Source: Burkholderia sp. MS389 (GTDB taxonomy: Bacteria; Pseudomonadota; Gammaproteobacteria; Burkholderiales; Burkholderiaceae). Taken from it: DNA of 64,000 nt. Positions within the stretch are counted from its first letter, which is position 1; the number at the start of each line of letters is the position of its first letter. The stretch covers positions 620,001-684,000 of the forward strand of contig NZ_CP045994.1 of assembly GCF_016899425.1 (NCBI RefSeq), given 5' to 3'. The notes beneath the pieces are model-generated. The model saw nothing but the letters and a program-made list of their open reading frames with translations. It searched no databases and was not told where the DNA came from. Shown here one piece after another: positions 1 to 12,693 of this stretch. A program made the translations under genes and the position numbers.

Positions 1-170
1 ACAGCGACACGCTGCATGACCGGAGCCAGCGTCTGGTCGCCGCGTGGCCGGCCGTCACGGAGCGTTGGGGCAACGACATCGAGTACGCGGACCTGCGCTA
101 TCCGAACGGATTCGCGATTCGCGCGGCAGGCATGCGGTTCCTGACCGATACCGACAAGCGCAAGAAGTAA
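1..170 (+). CDS. ftsQ: Cell division protein FtsQ, C-terminal fragment
   Basis: An open frame runs in from the left edge (first full codon at 3) and stops with TAA at 168-170, leaving about 55 residues that end in a basic tail, TDTDKRKK. The residues RLVAAWP, then IEYADLRYPNGFAIR, fit the end of the FtsQ beta domain. FtsQ is a bitopic inner-membrane protein that links FtsA/FtsZ-stage and FtsB/L-stage divisome components. The identity rests mainly on its position directly in front of ftsA and ftsZ, 26 bases before the ftsA start. The start codon lies outside the window. Confidence 0.85.
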   Translation, partial: SDTLHDRSQRLVAAWPAVTERWGNDIEYADLRYPNGFAIRAAGMRFLTDTDKRKK

Positions 171-196
171 CGAGAGATCACACGCAAGAGCACTTT

Positions 197-1429
197 ATGA
201 GCAAAGACTACAAGGATCTGCTGGTTTCCCTCGACATCGGCACGTCGAAGGTGGTGGCCATCGTCGCCGAGCTGAAGGGCGAGGGTCACTACGAGGTGAT
301 CGGTCTCGGCCAGAGCGAGTCGAAGGGTCTGAAGAAAGGTGTGGTGGTCAACATCGAGGCCACCGTGCAGTCGATCCAGCGCGCGCTCGAGGAAGCCGAG
401 CTGATGGCCGACTGCAAGATCACCAACGTGTTCACCGGGATCGCGGGCAGTCACATCCGCAGCTTCAACTCGAGCGGGATGGTCGCGATCAAGGACAAGG
501 AAGTCACGCAGACGGACGTCGCGCGCGTGATCGAGACCGCGAAGGCGATCAACATCCCGACCGACCAGCAGGTGCTGCACATCCTCACGCAGGAATTCAT
601 CATCGACGGCCAGGAAGACGTGCGCGAGCCGATCGGGATGAGCGGCATCCGGCTGGAAGTGAAGGTGCACATCGTGACGGGCGCGGTGAGCGCCGCGCAG
701 AACATCGTCAAGTGCGTGCGCCGCTGCGGGCTGGAAGTGAACGACCTGATCCTGCAGCCGCTCGCGTCGTCGCTGGCGGTGCTGACCGAAGACGAGAAGG
801 ATCTCGGCGTGGTGCTGGTCGACATCGGCGGCGGCACGACCGACATCGCGATCTTCGCCGAAGGCGCGATCCGCCACACGGCGGTGATTCCGATCGCTGG
901 CGACCAGATCACGAGCGACATCGCGATGGCGCTGCGCACGCCGACGCCGGATGCGGAAGACATCAAGGTCGGCTACGGGATCGCGAAGCAGGCGCTTGCC
1001 GATCCGGACGAAATGGTGGAAGTGCCGGGCCTCGGCGAACGCGGCCCGCGCACGCTGTCGCGCCAGGCGCTCGCGGCCGTGATCGAGCCGCGCGTCGAGG
1101 AACTGTTCTCGCTCGTGCAGCAGGTCGTGCGCGAATCGGGTTACGAAGAACTCCTGAGCTCCGGCGTGGTCATTACCGGCGGCGCGTCGATGATGCCGGG
1201 CATGGTCGAGCTCGGCGAAGACATTTTCCTGAAGCCGGTGCGCATCGGTGCGCCGGAATATGCAGGCGGCCTGTCCGACGTCGTGCGCAATCCGCGCTAC
1301 TCGACGGCGATGGGGCTGCTCGTCGAAGGCAGTGCGCAGCGCATGCGCGGCCGCAAGGTCGCCGTGCAGTCCGGCAACGCGGGGCAGGTGTTCTCGCGGA
1401 TGAAGGAATGGTTCCTGAGCAACTTCTGA
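197..1429 (+). CDS. ftsA: Cell division protein FtsA
   Basis: FtsA is the actin-like ATPase that anchors FtsZ to the cytoplasmic membrane and recruits later division proteins. The 410-residue product begins MSKDYKDLLVSLDIGTSK, with the phosphate-1 motif of the actin/Hsp70 fold. The second phosphate loop is VDIGGGTTDIAIF, and an adenosine motif VITGGASMMPG lies near the C-terminus. The last residues (FSRMKEWFLSNF) form the amphipathic membrane-targeting helix expected for the family. I chose the ATG at 197 rather than an upstream in-frame GTG, because the homology starts there and the upstream part overlaps ftsQ. Its neighbours ftsQ and ftsZ on the same strand give the canonical order. Confidence 0.97.
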   Translation: MSKDYKDLLVSLDIGTSKVVAIVAELKGEGHYEVIGLGQSESKGLKKGVVVNIEATVQSIQRALEEAELMADCKITNVFTGIAGSHIRSFNSSGMVAIKDKEVTQTDVARVIETAKAINIPTDQQVLHILTQEFIIDGQEDVREPIGMSGIRLEVKVHIVTGAVSAAQNIVKCVRRCGLEVNDLILQPLASSLAVLTEDEKDLGVVLVDIGGGTTDIAIFAEGAIRHTAVIPIAGDQITSDIAMALRTPTPDAEDIKVGYGIAKQALADPDEMVEVPGLGERGPRTLSRQALAAVIEPRVEELFSLVQQVVRESGYEELLSSGVVITGGASMMPGMVELGEDIFLKPVRIGAPEYAGGLSDVVRNPRYSTAMGLLVEGSAQRMRGRKVAVQSGNAGQVFSRMKEWFLSNF

Positions 1430-1541
1430 AATACCGAATCGAAATTCGCGCTGGTGCCGGCGGCTGGCGCGCGACAGGGGGTTGCCCGATCTCCTGCCGA
1501 ATAACGGCCGAGTAGCAGTCATTCTCTTGACGGAGGCAACA

Positions 1542-2738
1542 ATGGAATTCGAAATGCTGGAAACCGAGACCAACGGCACCATCATCAAGGTGGTCGGCGT
1601 TGGCGGCGCTGGCGGCAATGCCGTCCAGCACATGATCAACCGCGGCGTGCAGGGCGTCGACTTCATCGTGATGAACACGGACGCGCAGGCGCTGTCGCGT
1701 TCGCGCGCATCGTCGGTGATCCAGCTCGGCAACACGGGTCTGGGCGCCGGTGCGAAGCCGGAAATGGGTCGTGCGGCAGCGGAAGAAGCGCGCGAGCGCA
1801 TCGCCGACGCACTGCGCGGCGCGCACATGGTGTTCATCACGGCCGGCATGGGTGGTGGCACGGGCACGGGCGCGGCACCGGTGGTCGCGCAGATCGCGAA
1901 GGAGATGGGCATTCTGACGGTCGGTGTCGTCAGCAAGCCGTTCGAGTTCGAGGGCGGCAAGCGCATGCGCGTCGCCGAAGCAGGCTCGCAGCAACTGGAG
2001 GATCACGTCGACTCGCTGATCGTCGTCCTGAACGACAAGCTGTTCGACGTGATGGGCGATGACGCCGAGATGGACAAGTGCTTCCAGTGCGCGGACGACG
2101 TGTTGAACAACGCGGTGGCGGGTATCGCGGAAATCATCAACGTCGACGGCCTCGTGAACGTCGACTTCGAAGACGTGAAGACAGTGATGGGCGAGCAGGG
2201 CAAGGCGATGATGGGCACGGCGACGGTTGCCGGCGTCGATCGCGCACGCCTCGCGGCGGAACAGGCCGTGGCGAGCCCGCTGCTCGAAGGCGTCGATCTG
2301 TCGGGCGCGCGCGGCGTGCTGGTCAACATCACGTCGAGCCGTTCGCTGCGCCTGTCGGAAACGCGCGAAGTGATGAACACGATCAAGAGCTACGCGGCGG
2401 AAGATGCGACGGTGATCTTCGGTGCGGTGTACGACGACGCGATGGGCGATGCACTGCGCGTGACGGTCGTGGCGACGGGGCTGGGCCGTGCGGCGAAGAA
2501 GCAGCAGTCGGCACCGATGACGCTGCTGCGCACGGGTACGGACAACCAGCCGGTCAGCGCGGTGTCGCACGGCTATGCGCCGGCGCAACACGTCAGCACG
2601 GCCGACTACGGCGCGCTCGATACGCCGGCGGTGTGGCGCAACTCGCGCGAAACCGCGGCATCGCACGTGCAGGCGCTGCAGGAGAAGGGGGTGGACACGT
2701 ACGACATCCCGGCTTTCCTGCGCAAGCAGGCTGACTGA
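1542..2738 (+). CDS. ftsZ: Cell division protein FtsZ
   Basis: FtsZ is the tubulin-like GTPase that polymerises into the division ring. The 398-residue protein carries the tubulin signature GGGTGTG at residues 104-110, the N-terminal loop VGVGGAGGNAV at about 18-28, and the T7-loop-like region after ALRVTVVATG. A low-complexity linker separates the GTPase body from the conserved C-terminal peptide DIPAFLRKQAD, which binds FtsA and ZipA-like partners. The start at 1542 is supported by a GGAGG site at 1532-1536. An in-frame extension upstream has no homology. The gene lies 112 bases after ftsA. Confidence 0.98.
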   Translation: MEFEMLETETNGTIIKVVGVGGAGGNAVQHMINRGVQGVDFIVMNTDAQALSRSRASSVIQLGNTGLGAGAKPEMGRAAAEEARERIADALRGAHMVFITAGMGGGTGTGAAPVVAQIAKEMGILTVGVVSKPFEFEGGKRMRVAEAGSQQLEDHVDSLIVVLNDKLFDVMGDDAEMDKCFQCADDVLNNAVAGIAEIINVDGLVNVDFEDVKTVMGEQGKAMMGTATVAGVDRARLAAEQAVASPLLEGVDLSGARGVLVNITSSRSLRLSETREVMNTIKSYAAEDATVIFGAVYDDAMGDALRVTVVATGLGRAAKKQQSAPMTLLRTGTDNQPVSAVSHGYAPAQHVSTADYGALDTPAVWRNSRETAASHVQALQEKGVDTYDIPAFLRKQAD

Positions 2739-2756
2739 CGACGCACACAGGCGAAG

Positions 2757-2776
2757 CCGCGGCGAAGTTGCCGCGG
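2757..2776. other. Hairpin after ftsZ
   Basis: CCGCGGC and GCCGCGG pair perfectly around a 6-base loop, 18 bases after the ftsZ stop. There is no T run, so this is not a clear intrinsic terminator. It may shape the 3' end of the division-gene transcript. Confidence 0.4.
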
Positions 2777-2927
2777 TAACGCCGGCGTGACGGATGCCAC
2801 GGATCACGACAGGCCGCGTCGGATGCGACGCCGGGCCGGGAAACGTGCCCTCTTCGCGTGAGCGGAGCGGGATGGGCCGTGCTGTCCGCGACACGCTGAA
2901 AAACCGTATCGCTATGAGGGACCAGCC

Positions 2928-3434
2928 ATGATTCAAGTGGGCGACGCGCTGCCCGACGCGCAATTGTTCGAGTTCATCGACGATGCGCGCGAAGGGTGCA
3001 CGCTGGGGCCGAACGCCTACAGCGTGCGCGACCAGGTTGTGGGAAAGCGGGTGGTGATCTTCGGATTGCCGGGCGCGTTCACGCCGACCTGCTCGGCGCA
3101 GCATGTGCCGGGCTACGTCGAACACGCCGAGCAACTGCGCGCGGCGGGGATCGACGAGATCTGGTGCGTGTCCGTCAACGACGCATTCGTGATGGGCGCA
3201 TGGGGACGTGATCTGCACACCGCGGGCAAGGTGCGCATGATGGCGGACGGCAGCGCGGCTTTCACTCATGCGCTGGGGCTGACGCAGGATTTGTCCGCGC
3301 GTGGCATGGGAATTCGTTCCCTGCGCTACGCGATGGTGATTGACGGCGGTGTGGTCAAGACGCTGGCCGTCGAGGCGCCGGGCAAGTTCGAAGTGAGCGA
3401 TGCGGCGAGTGTTCTCGCGACGTTGACGTCCTGA
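2928..3434 (+). CDS. Peroxiredoxin (Prx5/redoxin family)
   Basis: A thiol peroxidase of the Prx5 (AhpC-TSA/redoxin) family reduces hydrogen peroxide and organic hydroperoxides in the cytoplasm. The 168-residue product has the peroxidatic motif PGAFTPTCS with Cys55. The family also expects SVNDAFVMGAW, and that is present. Length is normal for the short bacterial form without a fused glutaredoxin domain. The start ATG at 2928 follows a purine-rich stretch (gagggaccagcc). It sits between ftsZ and lpxC on the same strand, with 189 bases upstream and 240 downstream, so it may be its own unit. Its link to division or lipid A is only positional. Confidence 0.92.
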   Translation: MIQVGDALPDAQLFEFIDDAREGCTLGPNAYSVRDQVVGKRVVIFGLPGAFTPTCSAQHVPGYVEHAEQLRAAGIDEIWCVSVNDAFVMGAWGRDLHTAGKVRMMADGSAAFTHALGLTQDLSARGMGIRSLRYAMVIDGGVVKTLAVEAPGKFEVSDAASVLATLTS

Positions 3435-3447
3435 TCGTGCGGTGCGC

Positions 3448-3538
3448 CGTTGCCTTCCGGCAACGCTGCTCACCGGCCTCAGGGCAGTTGTAACACGGGC
3501 CGATGACCGGAAACGCCTCCGTTCCGGGCATTGGCCCG
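3448..3538. other. Two hairpins between peroxiredoxin and lpxC
   Basis: The first is CGTTGCC-ttcc-GGCAACG at 3448-3465, 13 bases after the peroxiredoxin stop. The second, at 3496-3538, has long imperfect arms: CGGGCC, ATG and CCGGAA pair with TTCCGG, CAT and GGCCCG around a 9-base loop. Neither is followed by a clear T run. They could end or process the upstream transcript before the lpxC promoter. Confidence 0.45.
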
Positions 3539-3613
3539 TCCCGTATCGGCGCGGGTAAACAGACGAAACAGATTGATACGCAGTTTCAAACAGCGTTGAA
3601 TTGGGAATTACGC

Positions 3614-3619
3614 TATAAT
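3614..3619 (+). promoter_or_regulatory. Candidate -10 element for lpxC
   Basis: A perfect TATAAT lies 55 bases before the lpxC ATG, in a locally A+T-rich stretch. I see no good -35 box 16-18 bases upstream. TTGAAT at 3596 is only 12 bases away, so the promoter is plausible but weakly supported. Confidence 0.4.
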
Positions 3620-3674
3620 CTCGCCTATCGAATATAACTCCTGATTGATATCTTCAATCAAGACGAAGAAGACC

Positions 3675-4592
3675 ATGTTGAAGCAGCGCACCATCAAATC
3701 CATCGTGAAGACCGTGGGTATCGGTCTCCACTCGGGCCGCAAGGTCGAACTGACGCTCCGTCCGGCTGCGCCGGGCACGGGTATCGTGTTCACGCGCGTC
3801 GACCTGCCCACGCCCGTCGATATCCCGGCCTCCGCGATGTCGATCGGCGACACGCGGCTCGCGTCGGTGCTGCAGAAGGATGGCGCGCGCGTGTCGACGG
3901 TCGAGCACCTGATGTCGGCGTGCGCCGGCCTCGGCATCGACAACCTCTATGTCGACGTGACGGCCGAGGAAATCCCGATCATGGACGGCAGCGCCGCGTC
4001 CTTCGTGTTCCTGATTCAATCCGCCGGCATCGAAGAGCAGAACGCGCCGAAGCGCTTCATCCAGGTGAAGAAGCCGGTCGAAATCCGCGATGGCGACAAG
4101 TTCGCGCGTCTCGATCCGTATTTCGGCTTCAAGCTGAAGTTCACGATCGACTTCCGTCACCCGGCCGTCGACAAGACCGGCCAGGAATTGGAGGTCGATT
4201 TCGCGAATACGTCGTACGTGCGCGAGATCGCGCGCGCGCGCACGTTCGGTTTTGCCCATGAAGTCGAAATGATGCGCGAGCTGGGTCTCGCCCGCGGCGG
4301 CAGCATGGACAACGCGATCGTGCTCGACGAGTACCGGATCCTGAACAACGACGGGCTGCGCTACGACGACGAGTTCGTGAAGCACAAGATGCTCGATGCG
4401 ATCGGCGACCTCTACGTGGTCGGCCATCCGCTGCTGGCATCGTACACCGCGTACAAGTCGGGCCACGGGCTGAACAATGCGCTGCTGCGCGAGCTGCTCG
4501 CACACGAAGACGCGTACGACATCGTGACGTTCGACGATCCGCAGGCTGCGCCGAAGGGGTTCGCGTTCGACGCGCAGACGGCCTTCGCGTGA
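3675..4592 (+). CDS. lpxC: UDP-3-O-acyl-N-acetylglucosamine deacetylase LpxC
   Basis: LpxC is the zinc-dependent enzyme that removes the acetyl group from UDP-3-O-acyl-GlcNAc, the committed step of lipid A synthesis in the cytoplasm. The 305-residue protein has the usual length. The zinc ligands are visible as His78 in STVEHLMSA, and His237 and Asp241 in [10 protein letters not shown]. The catalytic His264 lies in KSGHGLNN. The start [10 protein letters not shown] is preferred over an in-frame upstream extension, because this is where family homology begins. The gene stands at the end of the division/cell-wall cluster, and a strong terminator follows it. Confidence 0.98.
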   Translation: MLKQRTIKSIVKTVGIGLHSGRKVELTLRPAAPGTGIVFTRVDLPTPVDIPASAMSIGDTRLASVLQKDGARVSTVEHLMSACAGLGIDNLYVDVTAEEIPIMDGSAASFVFLIQSAGIEEQNAPKRFIQVKKPVEIRDGDKFARLDPYFGFKLKFTIDFRHPAVDKTGQELEVDFANTSYVREIARARTFGFAHEVEMMRELGLARGGSMDNAIVLDEYRILNNDGLRYDDEFVKHKMLDAIGDLYVVGHPLLASYTAYKSGHGLNNALLRELLAHEDAYDIVTFDDPQAAPKGFAFDAQTAFA

Positions 4593-4616
4593 CCGGCATT
4601 CGTTACCGCAAGCGAT

Positions 4617-4645
4617 AAAAAAGCGACCCTCGGGTCGCTTTTTTG
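4617..4645 (+). terminator. Rho-independent terminator after lpxC
   Basis: AAAAAAGCGACCC and GGGTCGCTTTTTT pair around a two-base loop and end in a T run. The structure also carries an A tract on its left side, so it could serve the minus-strand gene that converges here. Confidence 0.9.
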
Positions 4646-4675
4646 TTGGCTGGCCGCCGTTGGCGGCCGGGGCAG

Positions 4676-5152
4676 TCAGCGCGGTTTCGCGCCGTGCCGC
4701 GCCGCCATCCGTGCGAGCGCAGCCTGCAGCGGCGACGGTTCGAGGTGGTCGGCGAGGTCGCGCAGCGCGGCGGCGCCGGTCGACGTCATCCGCGCCTGCT
4801 TCACGTGCGGCGGCTCCGGCGCGTCCTTCGGCCGCACGCGCACGCGCAGCGTCGTCACGGGCCAGCCGCGCTTCTGGAGATCGCCGAGCAGTCGCACTTC
4901 GACTTGTCGCAGCCGGGCGGCCAGCGCATTGTGCGCGGCAAAGAGGGTCAGGGTGCCATCCTTGATGAAGCCCGGTTCGACGTGATTCGCCAGATAGTCG
5001 GGCAGGCACGCGCCGAGGTCGCGCTGCAGCGACGCGATCTGCTCGACGCCGGCGCGTAGCGCCGCGAATGCGTCGGTACGACCGAGCACTTCGGACACGG
5101 GTTGCGGGCGATAGGCGGCGAGCGGGCCGAAACGCTTGGAAAATCGGTTCAT
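4676..5152 (-). CDS. DciA-like (DUF721) protein
   Basis: The 158-residue product begins MNRFSKRFGPL and contains the DUF721 fold pattern: LASLQRDL-like helices, then the core FIKDGTLTLFAAHNALAARLRQ. DUF721 proteins related to DciA help load the replicative helicase DnaB in bacteria that lack DnaC. That role is inferred from family membership only. The start at 5152 is chosen because homology begins there. In-frame codons further upstream run into low-complexity Arg/Ala sequence. The gene is transcribed away from secA and towards lpxC, a placement often seen in Burkholderia and relatives. Confidence 0.75.
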   Translation of the reverse strand: MNRFSKRFGPLAAYRPQPVSEVLGRTDAFAALRAGVEQIASLQRDLGACLPDYLANHVEPGFIKDGTLTLFAAHNALAARLRQVEVRLLGDLQKRGWPVTTLRVRVRPKDAPEPPHVKQARMTSTGAAALRDLADHLEPSPLQAALARMAARHGAKPR

Positions 5153-5408
5153 CGAGGCTTTCTTCGAGCGCGCACGCGCGCGGACGTTGCAGCCGATTGT
5201 ACCCGCGCCGGCCCGCGCACGGGCGGCTTTCGCCCACGCCCACCCGGCCCCGGCGCGCAATGGCCGTCCGGCCGGAACGCAGGCGCATGCGGCCCCGCGT
5301 GCTAAAATTCGTCGTTTGAGTCCACTAATTCGCTAAGCCGCCGAGGCTCGGGCACCGGGGCGCGTACCACGCGCCGGGCGCCGGTGCTGCGACGCAGGAT
5401 CCGATCCG

Positions 5409-8216
<2,808 letters not shown>

Positions 8217-8358
8217 TCGGCGGCGGCGCGCGTCACGCGTGCCGCGTCGTTCGCAGCGTCGAGTCAGTGATGTGAGTTGTGGCGGCCCGCGTGGGGCCGC
8301 CGGTTCTTCCAATCGATGCCGGCGCATGCCGGCATTTTCCATCCGGCAGGTGTGCCCC

Positions 8359-9600
8359 ATGGCTGTCAATTTTCCGTCGATCGATCCCGCCCAACTGCAT
8401 CCCGTCGCCGGCGTCACGCTCGGCTGGGCGGAAGCGAACATCCGCAAGCCGAATCGCAAGGACGTGCTGGTCATTTCCGTCGACGAAGGCGCGACGGTCG
8501 CGGGCGTGTTCACCGAAAATCGTTTCTGCGCGGCGCCGGTCACCGTCTGCCGCGAGCACCTGGCGAAGGTCCGTGCGGGCGGCGCGGGCATCCGCGCGCT
8601 GGTCGTGAATACGGGCAATGCGAACGCGGGCACCGGCGAGCCGGGCCTCGTGAACGCACGCGAGACCTGCACGGAGCTCGCGCGTCTCGCGGGCATCGCG
8701 CCGGCGCAGGTGCTGCCGTTCTCGACCGGCGTGATCCTCGAGCCGCTACCGATCGACCGCCTGAAGGCCGGCCTGCCGGCCGCGCTCGCGAACCGCCAGG
8801 CCGCGAACTGGTTCGACGCCGCGCAGGCGATCATGACGACCGACACGCTGCCGAAGGCGACGTCGCGCCAGGTGACGATCGACGGTCACACGGTCACGCT
8901 GACGGGCATCAGCAAGGGCGCGGGCATGATCAAGCCGAACATGGCGACGATGCTCGGCTTCCTCGCGTTCGACGCGAACGTCGCGCAGCCGGTGCTCGAC
9001 ACGCTGGTGAAGGAAGTCGCCGACCGCTCGTTCAACTGCATCACGATCGATGGCGACACGTCGACGAACGACTCGTTCATCCTGATCGCGTCGGGCAAGA
9101 GCTCGCTGCCGGCCATCACGTCGACCGATTCGCCGGCCTATGCGGCGCTGCGCGACGCGGTGACGGAAGTCGCGCAGGTGTTGTCGCAACTGATCGTGCG
9201 CGATGGCGAAGGCGCGACGAAATTCATGACGGTGCAGGTCGAAGGCGGCAAGAGCGTCGCCGAATGCCGCCAGATCGCGTACGCGATCGGCCATTCGCCG
9301 CTCGTGAAGACGGCCTTCTACGCATCCGACCCCAACCTGGGCCGGATTCTCGCGGCGATCGGCTATGCGGGCGTCGCGGATCTCGACGTCGGCAAGATCG
9401 ACCTCTATCTGGACGACGTGCTCGTCGCGAAGGCGGGCGGCCGCAACCCGGCCTACCAGGAAGAGGACGGCCAGCGCGTGATGAAGCAGAGCGAGATCAC
9501 GATCCGCGTGCTGCTCGGCCGTGGCGACGCGCAGGCCACCGTCTGGACGTGCGACCTGTCGCACGATTACGTGAGCATCAACGCGGATTACCGCTCCTGA
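8359..9600 (+). CDS. argJ: Bifunctional ornithine acetyltransferase / N-acetylglutamate synthase ArgJ
   Basis: ArgJ recycles the acetyl group from N-acetylornithine to glutamate, and in the bifunctional type also makes N-acetylglutamate from acetyl-CoA, in arginine synthesis. The 413-residue precursor contains the self-cleavage site [16 protein letters not shown]; the threonine before MLGF becomes the N-terminal nucleophile of the beta chain. The start ATG at 8359 gives [11 protein letters not shown] longer reading frame upstream is Arg-rich and not conserved. The gene follows secA after 142 bases and precedes a DUF815 ATPase by 19 bases. Whether it is mono- or bifunctional cannot be read from the sequence. 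Confidence 0.96.
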   Translation: MAVNFPSIDPAQLHPVAGVTLGWAEANIRKPNRKDVLVISVDEGATVAGVFTENRFCAAPVTVCREHLAKVRAGGAGIRALVVNTGNANAGTGEPGLVNARETCTELARLAGIAPAQVLPFSTGVILEPLPIDRLKAGLPAALANRQAANWFDAAQAIMTTDTLPKATSRQVTIDGHTVTLTGISKGAGMIKPNMATMLGFLAFDANVAQPVLDTLVKEVADRSFNCITIDGDTSTNDSFILIASGKSSLPAITSTDSPAYAALRDAVTEVAQVLSQLIVRDGEGATKFMTVQVEGGKSVAECRQIAYAIGHSPLVKTAFYASDPNLGRILAAIGYAGVADLDVGKIDLYLDDVLVAKAGGRNPAYQEEDGQRVMKQSEITIRVLLGRGDAQATVWTCDLSHDYVSINADYRS

Positions 9601-9619
9601 TCGGGAGCGCTCGAACGAC

Positions 9620-10489
9620 ATGGACAAGCTTGAACAGTTTCTGACGCGCGCGGAAGCGCTGCTCGGCCGTCTCGAAGGAATGCTGCCGCCCGCACCGGCG
9701 GCCATCGACTGGAACGCGGCGCACGCGTTCCGCTGGCGCAAGCGCCAGGGGCGCGGCTACCTGCAGCCGGTACCGGCCGTGTCGTCGATCACGCTCGGCG
9801 ACCTGCACAACATCGATCGCCAGAAAGTGCTGATCGACCAGAACACGCGGCAGTTCGTGCAGCGCAAGCCGGCCAACAACGTGCTGTTGACCGGCGCGCG
9901 CGGCACCGGCAAGTCGTCGCTGATCAAGGCGTGCTTGAATGCGTACGCGAACGACGGGCTGCGCCTGATCGAAGTCGACAAGGACGACCTGCACGATCTC
10001 GGCGACATCGTCGACCTGATCTCGCAGCGTCCGGAGCGGTTCATCGTGTTTTGCGACGACCTGTCGTTCGAGGACGGCGAATCGGGCTACAAGGCGCTGA
10101 AGGTCGCGCTGGACGGGTCGATCGCCGCGCAGTCGGACAACGTGCTGATCTACGCGACGTCGAACCGCCGCCATTTGCTGCCCGAGTACATGAGCGACAA
10201 CGAGTCGTACAAGCATCTGCCGGACGGCGAGATTCATCCCGGCGAAGTCGTCGAGGAGAAGATCTCGCTGTCGGAGCGCTTCGGCCTGTGGGTCAGCTTC
10301 TATCCGTTCAAGCAGGACGACTACCTCGACATCGTCGCGCACTGGCTGCGTCACTTCGGCTGCCCGGATGCGGAGATCGAGACCGCGCGCGGCGACGCGC
10401 TCGTATGGGCGCTCGAGCGCGGCTCGCGTTCGGGCCGCGTCGCGTGGCAGTTCGCGCGGGACTGGTCGGGCCGCAAGGAGCAGGCATGA
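9620..10489 (+). CDS. AAA+ ATPase of the DUF815 family
   Basis: This 289-residue protein has a P-loop GARGTGKS at residues 92-99 and a Walker B segment FIVFCDDLSFE. An N-terminal region of about 85 residues precedes the ATPase core. DUF815 proteins are widespread in proteobacteria and have no settled function, so none is assigned here. The stop overlaps the mutT start by the sequence ATGA, implying translational coupling. argJ ends 19 bases upstream, so the three genes are probably co-transcribed. Confidence 0.85.
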   Translation: MDKLEQFLTRAEALLGRLEGMLPPAPAAIDWNAAHAFRWRKRQGRGYLQPVPAVSSITLGDLHNIDRQKVLIDQNTRQFVQRKPANNVLLTGARGTGKSSLIKACLNAYANDGLRLIEVDKDDLHDLGDIVDLISQRPERFIVFCDDLSFEDGESGYKALKVALDGSIAAQSDNVLIYATSNRRHLLPEYMSDNESYKHLPDGEIHPGEVVEEKISLSERFGLWVSFYPFKQDDYLDIVAHWLRHFGCPDAEIETARGDALVWALERGSRSGRVAWQFARDWSGRKEQA

Positions 10490-10929
10490 GCGCGGATCAG
10501 GCACAGGGCGCTGTGCGGGCGCCGGACGGTCGCAAGGTGACCGAAGTCGCGGTCGGCGTGATGGTGCAGCCGGACGGGCGTTATCTGCTCGCGCAGCGCC
10601 TGCCGGGCAAGCCGTATGAAGGTTACTGGGAGTTTCCGGGCGGCAAGCTGGAGGCCGGCGAAAGCGTCGAGGACGCGCTGGCGCGCGAGCTGCACGAGGA
10701 ACTCGGCATTGACGTCACGGCCAGCCACCGCTGGCACACGCTCGAGCACGATTATCCGCACGCGTATGTGCGGCTCTATTTCTGCAAGGTGACGGGCTGG
10801 ACGGGCGAGCCGCACAGCAAGGAAGGGCAGGCGTTCGTGTGGCAGCAACTGCCGGTCGAGGTTGCGCCGCTGTTGCCGGCGGCGCTGCCGGTGCTCGAAC
10901 TGCTCGAGAAGGAAGCGGCGTCGCAATGA
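10486..10929 (+). CDS. mutT: Nudix hydrolase MutT (8-oxo-dGTP diphosphatase type)
   Basis: MutT-type enzymes hydrolyse oxidised dGTP to the monophosphate, cleansing the nucleotide pool. The 147-residue protein carries a full Nudix box at residues 52-74, GGKLEAGESVEDALARELHE followed by ELG, which matches GX5EX7REUXEEXGU. The N-terminus has the usual beta strand VAVGVMVQPDGRYLLAQR, and residues 46-51 (GYWEFP) are typical of MutT itself. The ATG overlaps the DUF815 stop. A true 8-oxo-dGTP specificity is likely from similarity but not proved by the box alone. Confidence 0.9.
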   Translation: MSADQAQGAVRAPDGRKVTEVAVGVMVQPDGRYLLAQRLPGKPYEGYWEFPGGKLEAGESVEDALARELHEELGIDVTASHRWHTLEHDYPHAYVRLYFCKVTGWTGEPHSKEGQAFVWQQLPVEVAPLLPAALPVLELLEKEAASQ

Positions 10930-10980
10930 CGCCGCGGCGGCCCGCCTGAAACGCGGGCCATATCAGCGGACGGCGGCGTC
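10928..10980. other. Nested hairpin between convergent mutT and yacG
   Basis: Outer arms GACGCCGC/GCGGCGTC enclose a second perfect stem, GGCCCGC/GCGGGCC, at 10939-10959. There is no T run. It occupies the only gap between two converging genes and may end or shield both transcripts. Confidence 0.5.
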
Positions 10981-10989
10981 GCGCGCCGC

Positions 10990-11190
10990 TCAGCTGTCGC
11001 GGCGGTTGTCCGTGCCGTCTTCTTCCGACGACGGACCCTCGTCGGAGGCGCCGCCGATCCGATACTTTTCCGCGGCCCATGCGCCGAGGTCGAGCTGCTT
11101 GCAGCGGGCCGAACAGAAGGGACGGAACTTGTTTTCAGGCGTCCAGCGCACTTCGGCGCCGCACGAAGGACATTTCACAACGGTAGTCAT
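10990..11190 (-). CDS. yacG: DNA gyrase inhibitor YacG
   Basis: YacG is a small zinc protein that binds the GyrB C-terminal domain and blocks DNA binding by gyrase. The 66-residue product has the four zinc cysteines as CPSC and CSARC, separated by the family's usual spacing, followed by the LGAWA motif. The tail is acidic. I chose the ATG at 11190 ([10 protein letters not shown]). An upstream extension adds only six unconserved residues. It is downstream of zapD and coaE in a minus-strand run, as in many beta- and gammaproteobacteria. Confidence 0.92.
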   Translation of the reverse strand: MTTVVKCPSCGAEVRWTPENKFRPFCSARCKQLDLGAWAAEKYRIGGASDEGPSSEEDGTDNRRDS

Positions 11191-11218
11191 ACGAAAGCAT
11201 CGATCCGGCACGTGGCCG

Positions 11219-12037
<819 letters not shown>

Positions 12038-12083
12038 CTAGCAACGCGCCAATTTCGTACACCATCACGATTGCGCGCGATGC

Positions 12084-12692
12084 TCAGTGCGCGGCGGCCG
12101 CGAATTCGACATAGCGTTGGTGCAGTGCATCGACCTGCGCGGCGAGCGCGTCGGGCGTGAGCGCGTCGTTGACGATCACGTCGTCGGCCGCCGCGAGGCG
12201 GGCTTCGCGCGACGCCTGTCGCGCGATGATCGCTTCGACCTGTTCGCGCGTGAAACCGTTGCGCCGCATCACGCGCGCGATCTGCGTTTCGACCGGGCAG
12301 TCGACGACGAGCACGCGATCGCTGCGCGCCTTCCAGGTGCCCGACTCGACGAGCAGCGGCACGACGAACATTACGTACGGGCCCCGCGCTTTGCGCGCGT
12401 CGCGATCGGTCTCCGCGCGGATCAGCGGATGCGTGATCGCTTCGAGGCGCCGGCGCGCGGCGTCGTCGCTGAAGATCAGCGTGCGCATCTTCGCGCGATC
12501 GAGCGAGCCGTCGGCGGCCACGAAGTCGCGACCGAAAGCCTGCTCGATCGCGGGCATCGCGAGGCCGCCCGGCGCGGTGATGCGGTGGGCAATCAGGTCG
12601 GTATCGACGAGCGATGCGCCACGGGCGCCGAACAGGTCGGCAACGGTCGTCTTGCCGCTGCCGATGCCGCCCGTGAGTCCTACGGAAAACAT
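12084..12692 (-). CDS. coaE: Dephospho-CoA kinase CoaE
   Basis: CoaE phosphorylates the 3'-hydroxyl of dephospho-CoA, the last step of coenzyme A synthesis. The 202-residue protein has the P-loop GGIGSGKT at residues 8-15, and the CoaE features [10 protein letters not shown] and FVVPLLVES. The ATG at 12692 lies one base past the pilD stop, so the two genes are translated as neighbours on one transcript. An in-frame start seven codons upstream overlaps pilD and is less likely. This pilD-coaE-zapD-yacG order is standard in beta- and gammaproteobacteria. Confidence 0.95.
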   Translation of the reverse strand: MFSVGLTGGIGSGKTTVADLFGARGASLVDTDLIAHRITAPGGLAMPAIEQAFGRDFVAADGSLDRAKMRTLIFSDDAARRRLEAITHPLIRAETDRDARKARGPYVMFVVPLLVESGTWKARSDRVLVVDCPVETQIARVMRRNGFTREQVEAIIARQASREARLAAADDVIVNDALTPDALAAQVDALHQRYVEFAAAAH

Positions 12693-12693
12693 G

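Noticed and set aside
8217..8358. A small gene or riboswitch between secA and argJ
   Set aside because: The 142-base gap has only G+C-rich palindromic pieces such as ATGCCGGC, with no conserved structure I recognise.
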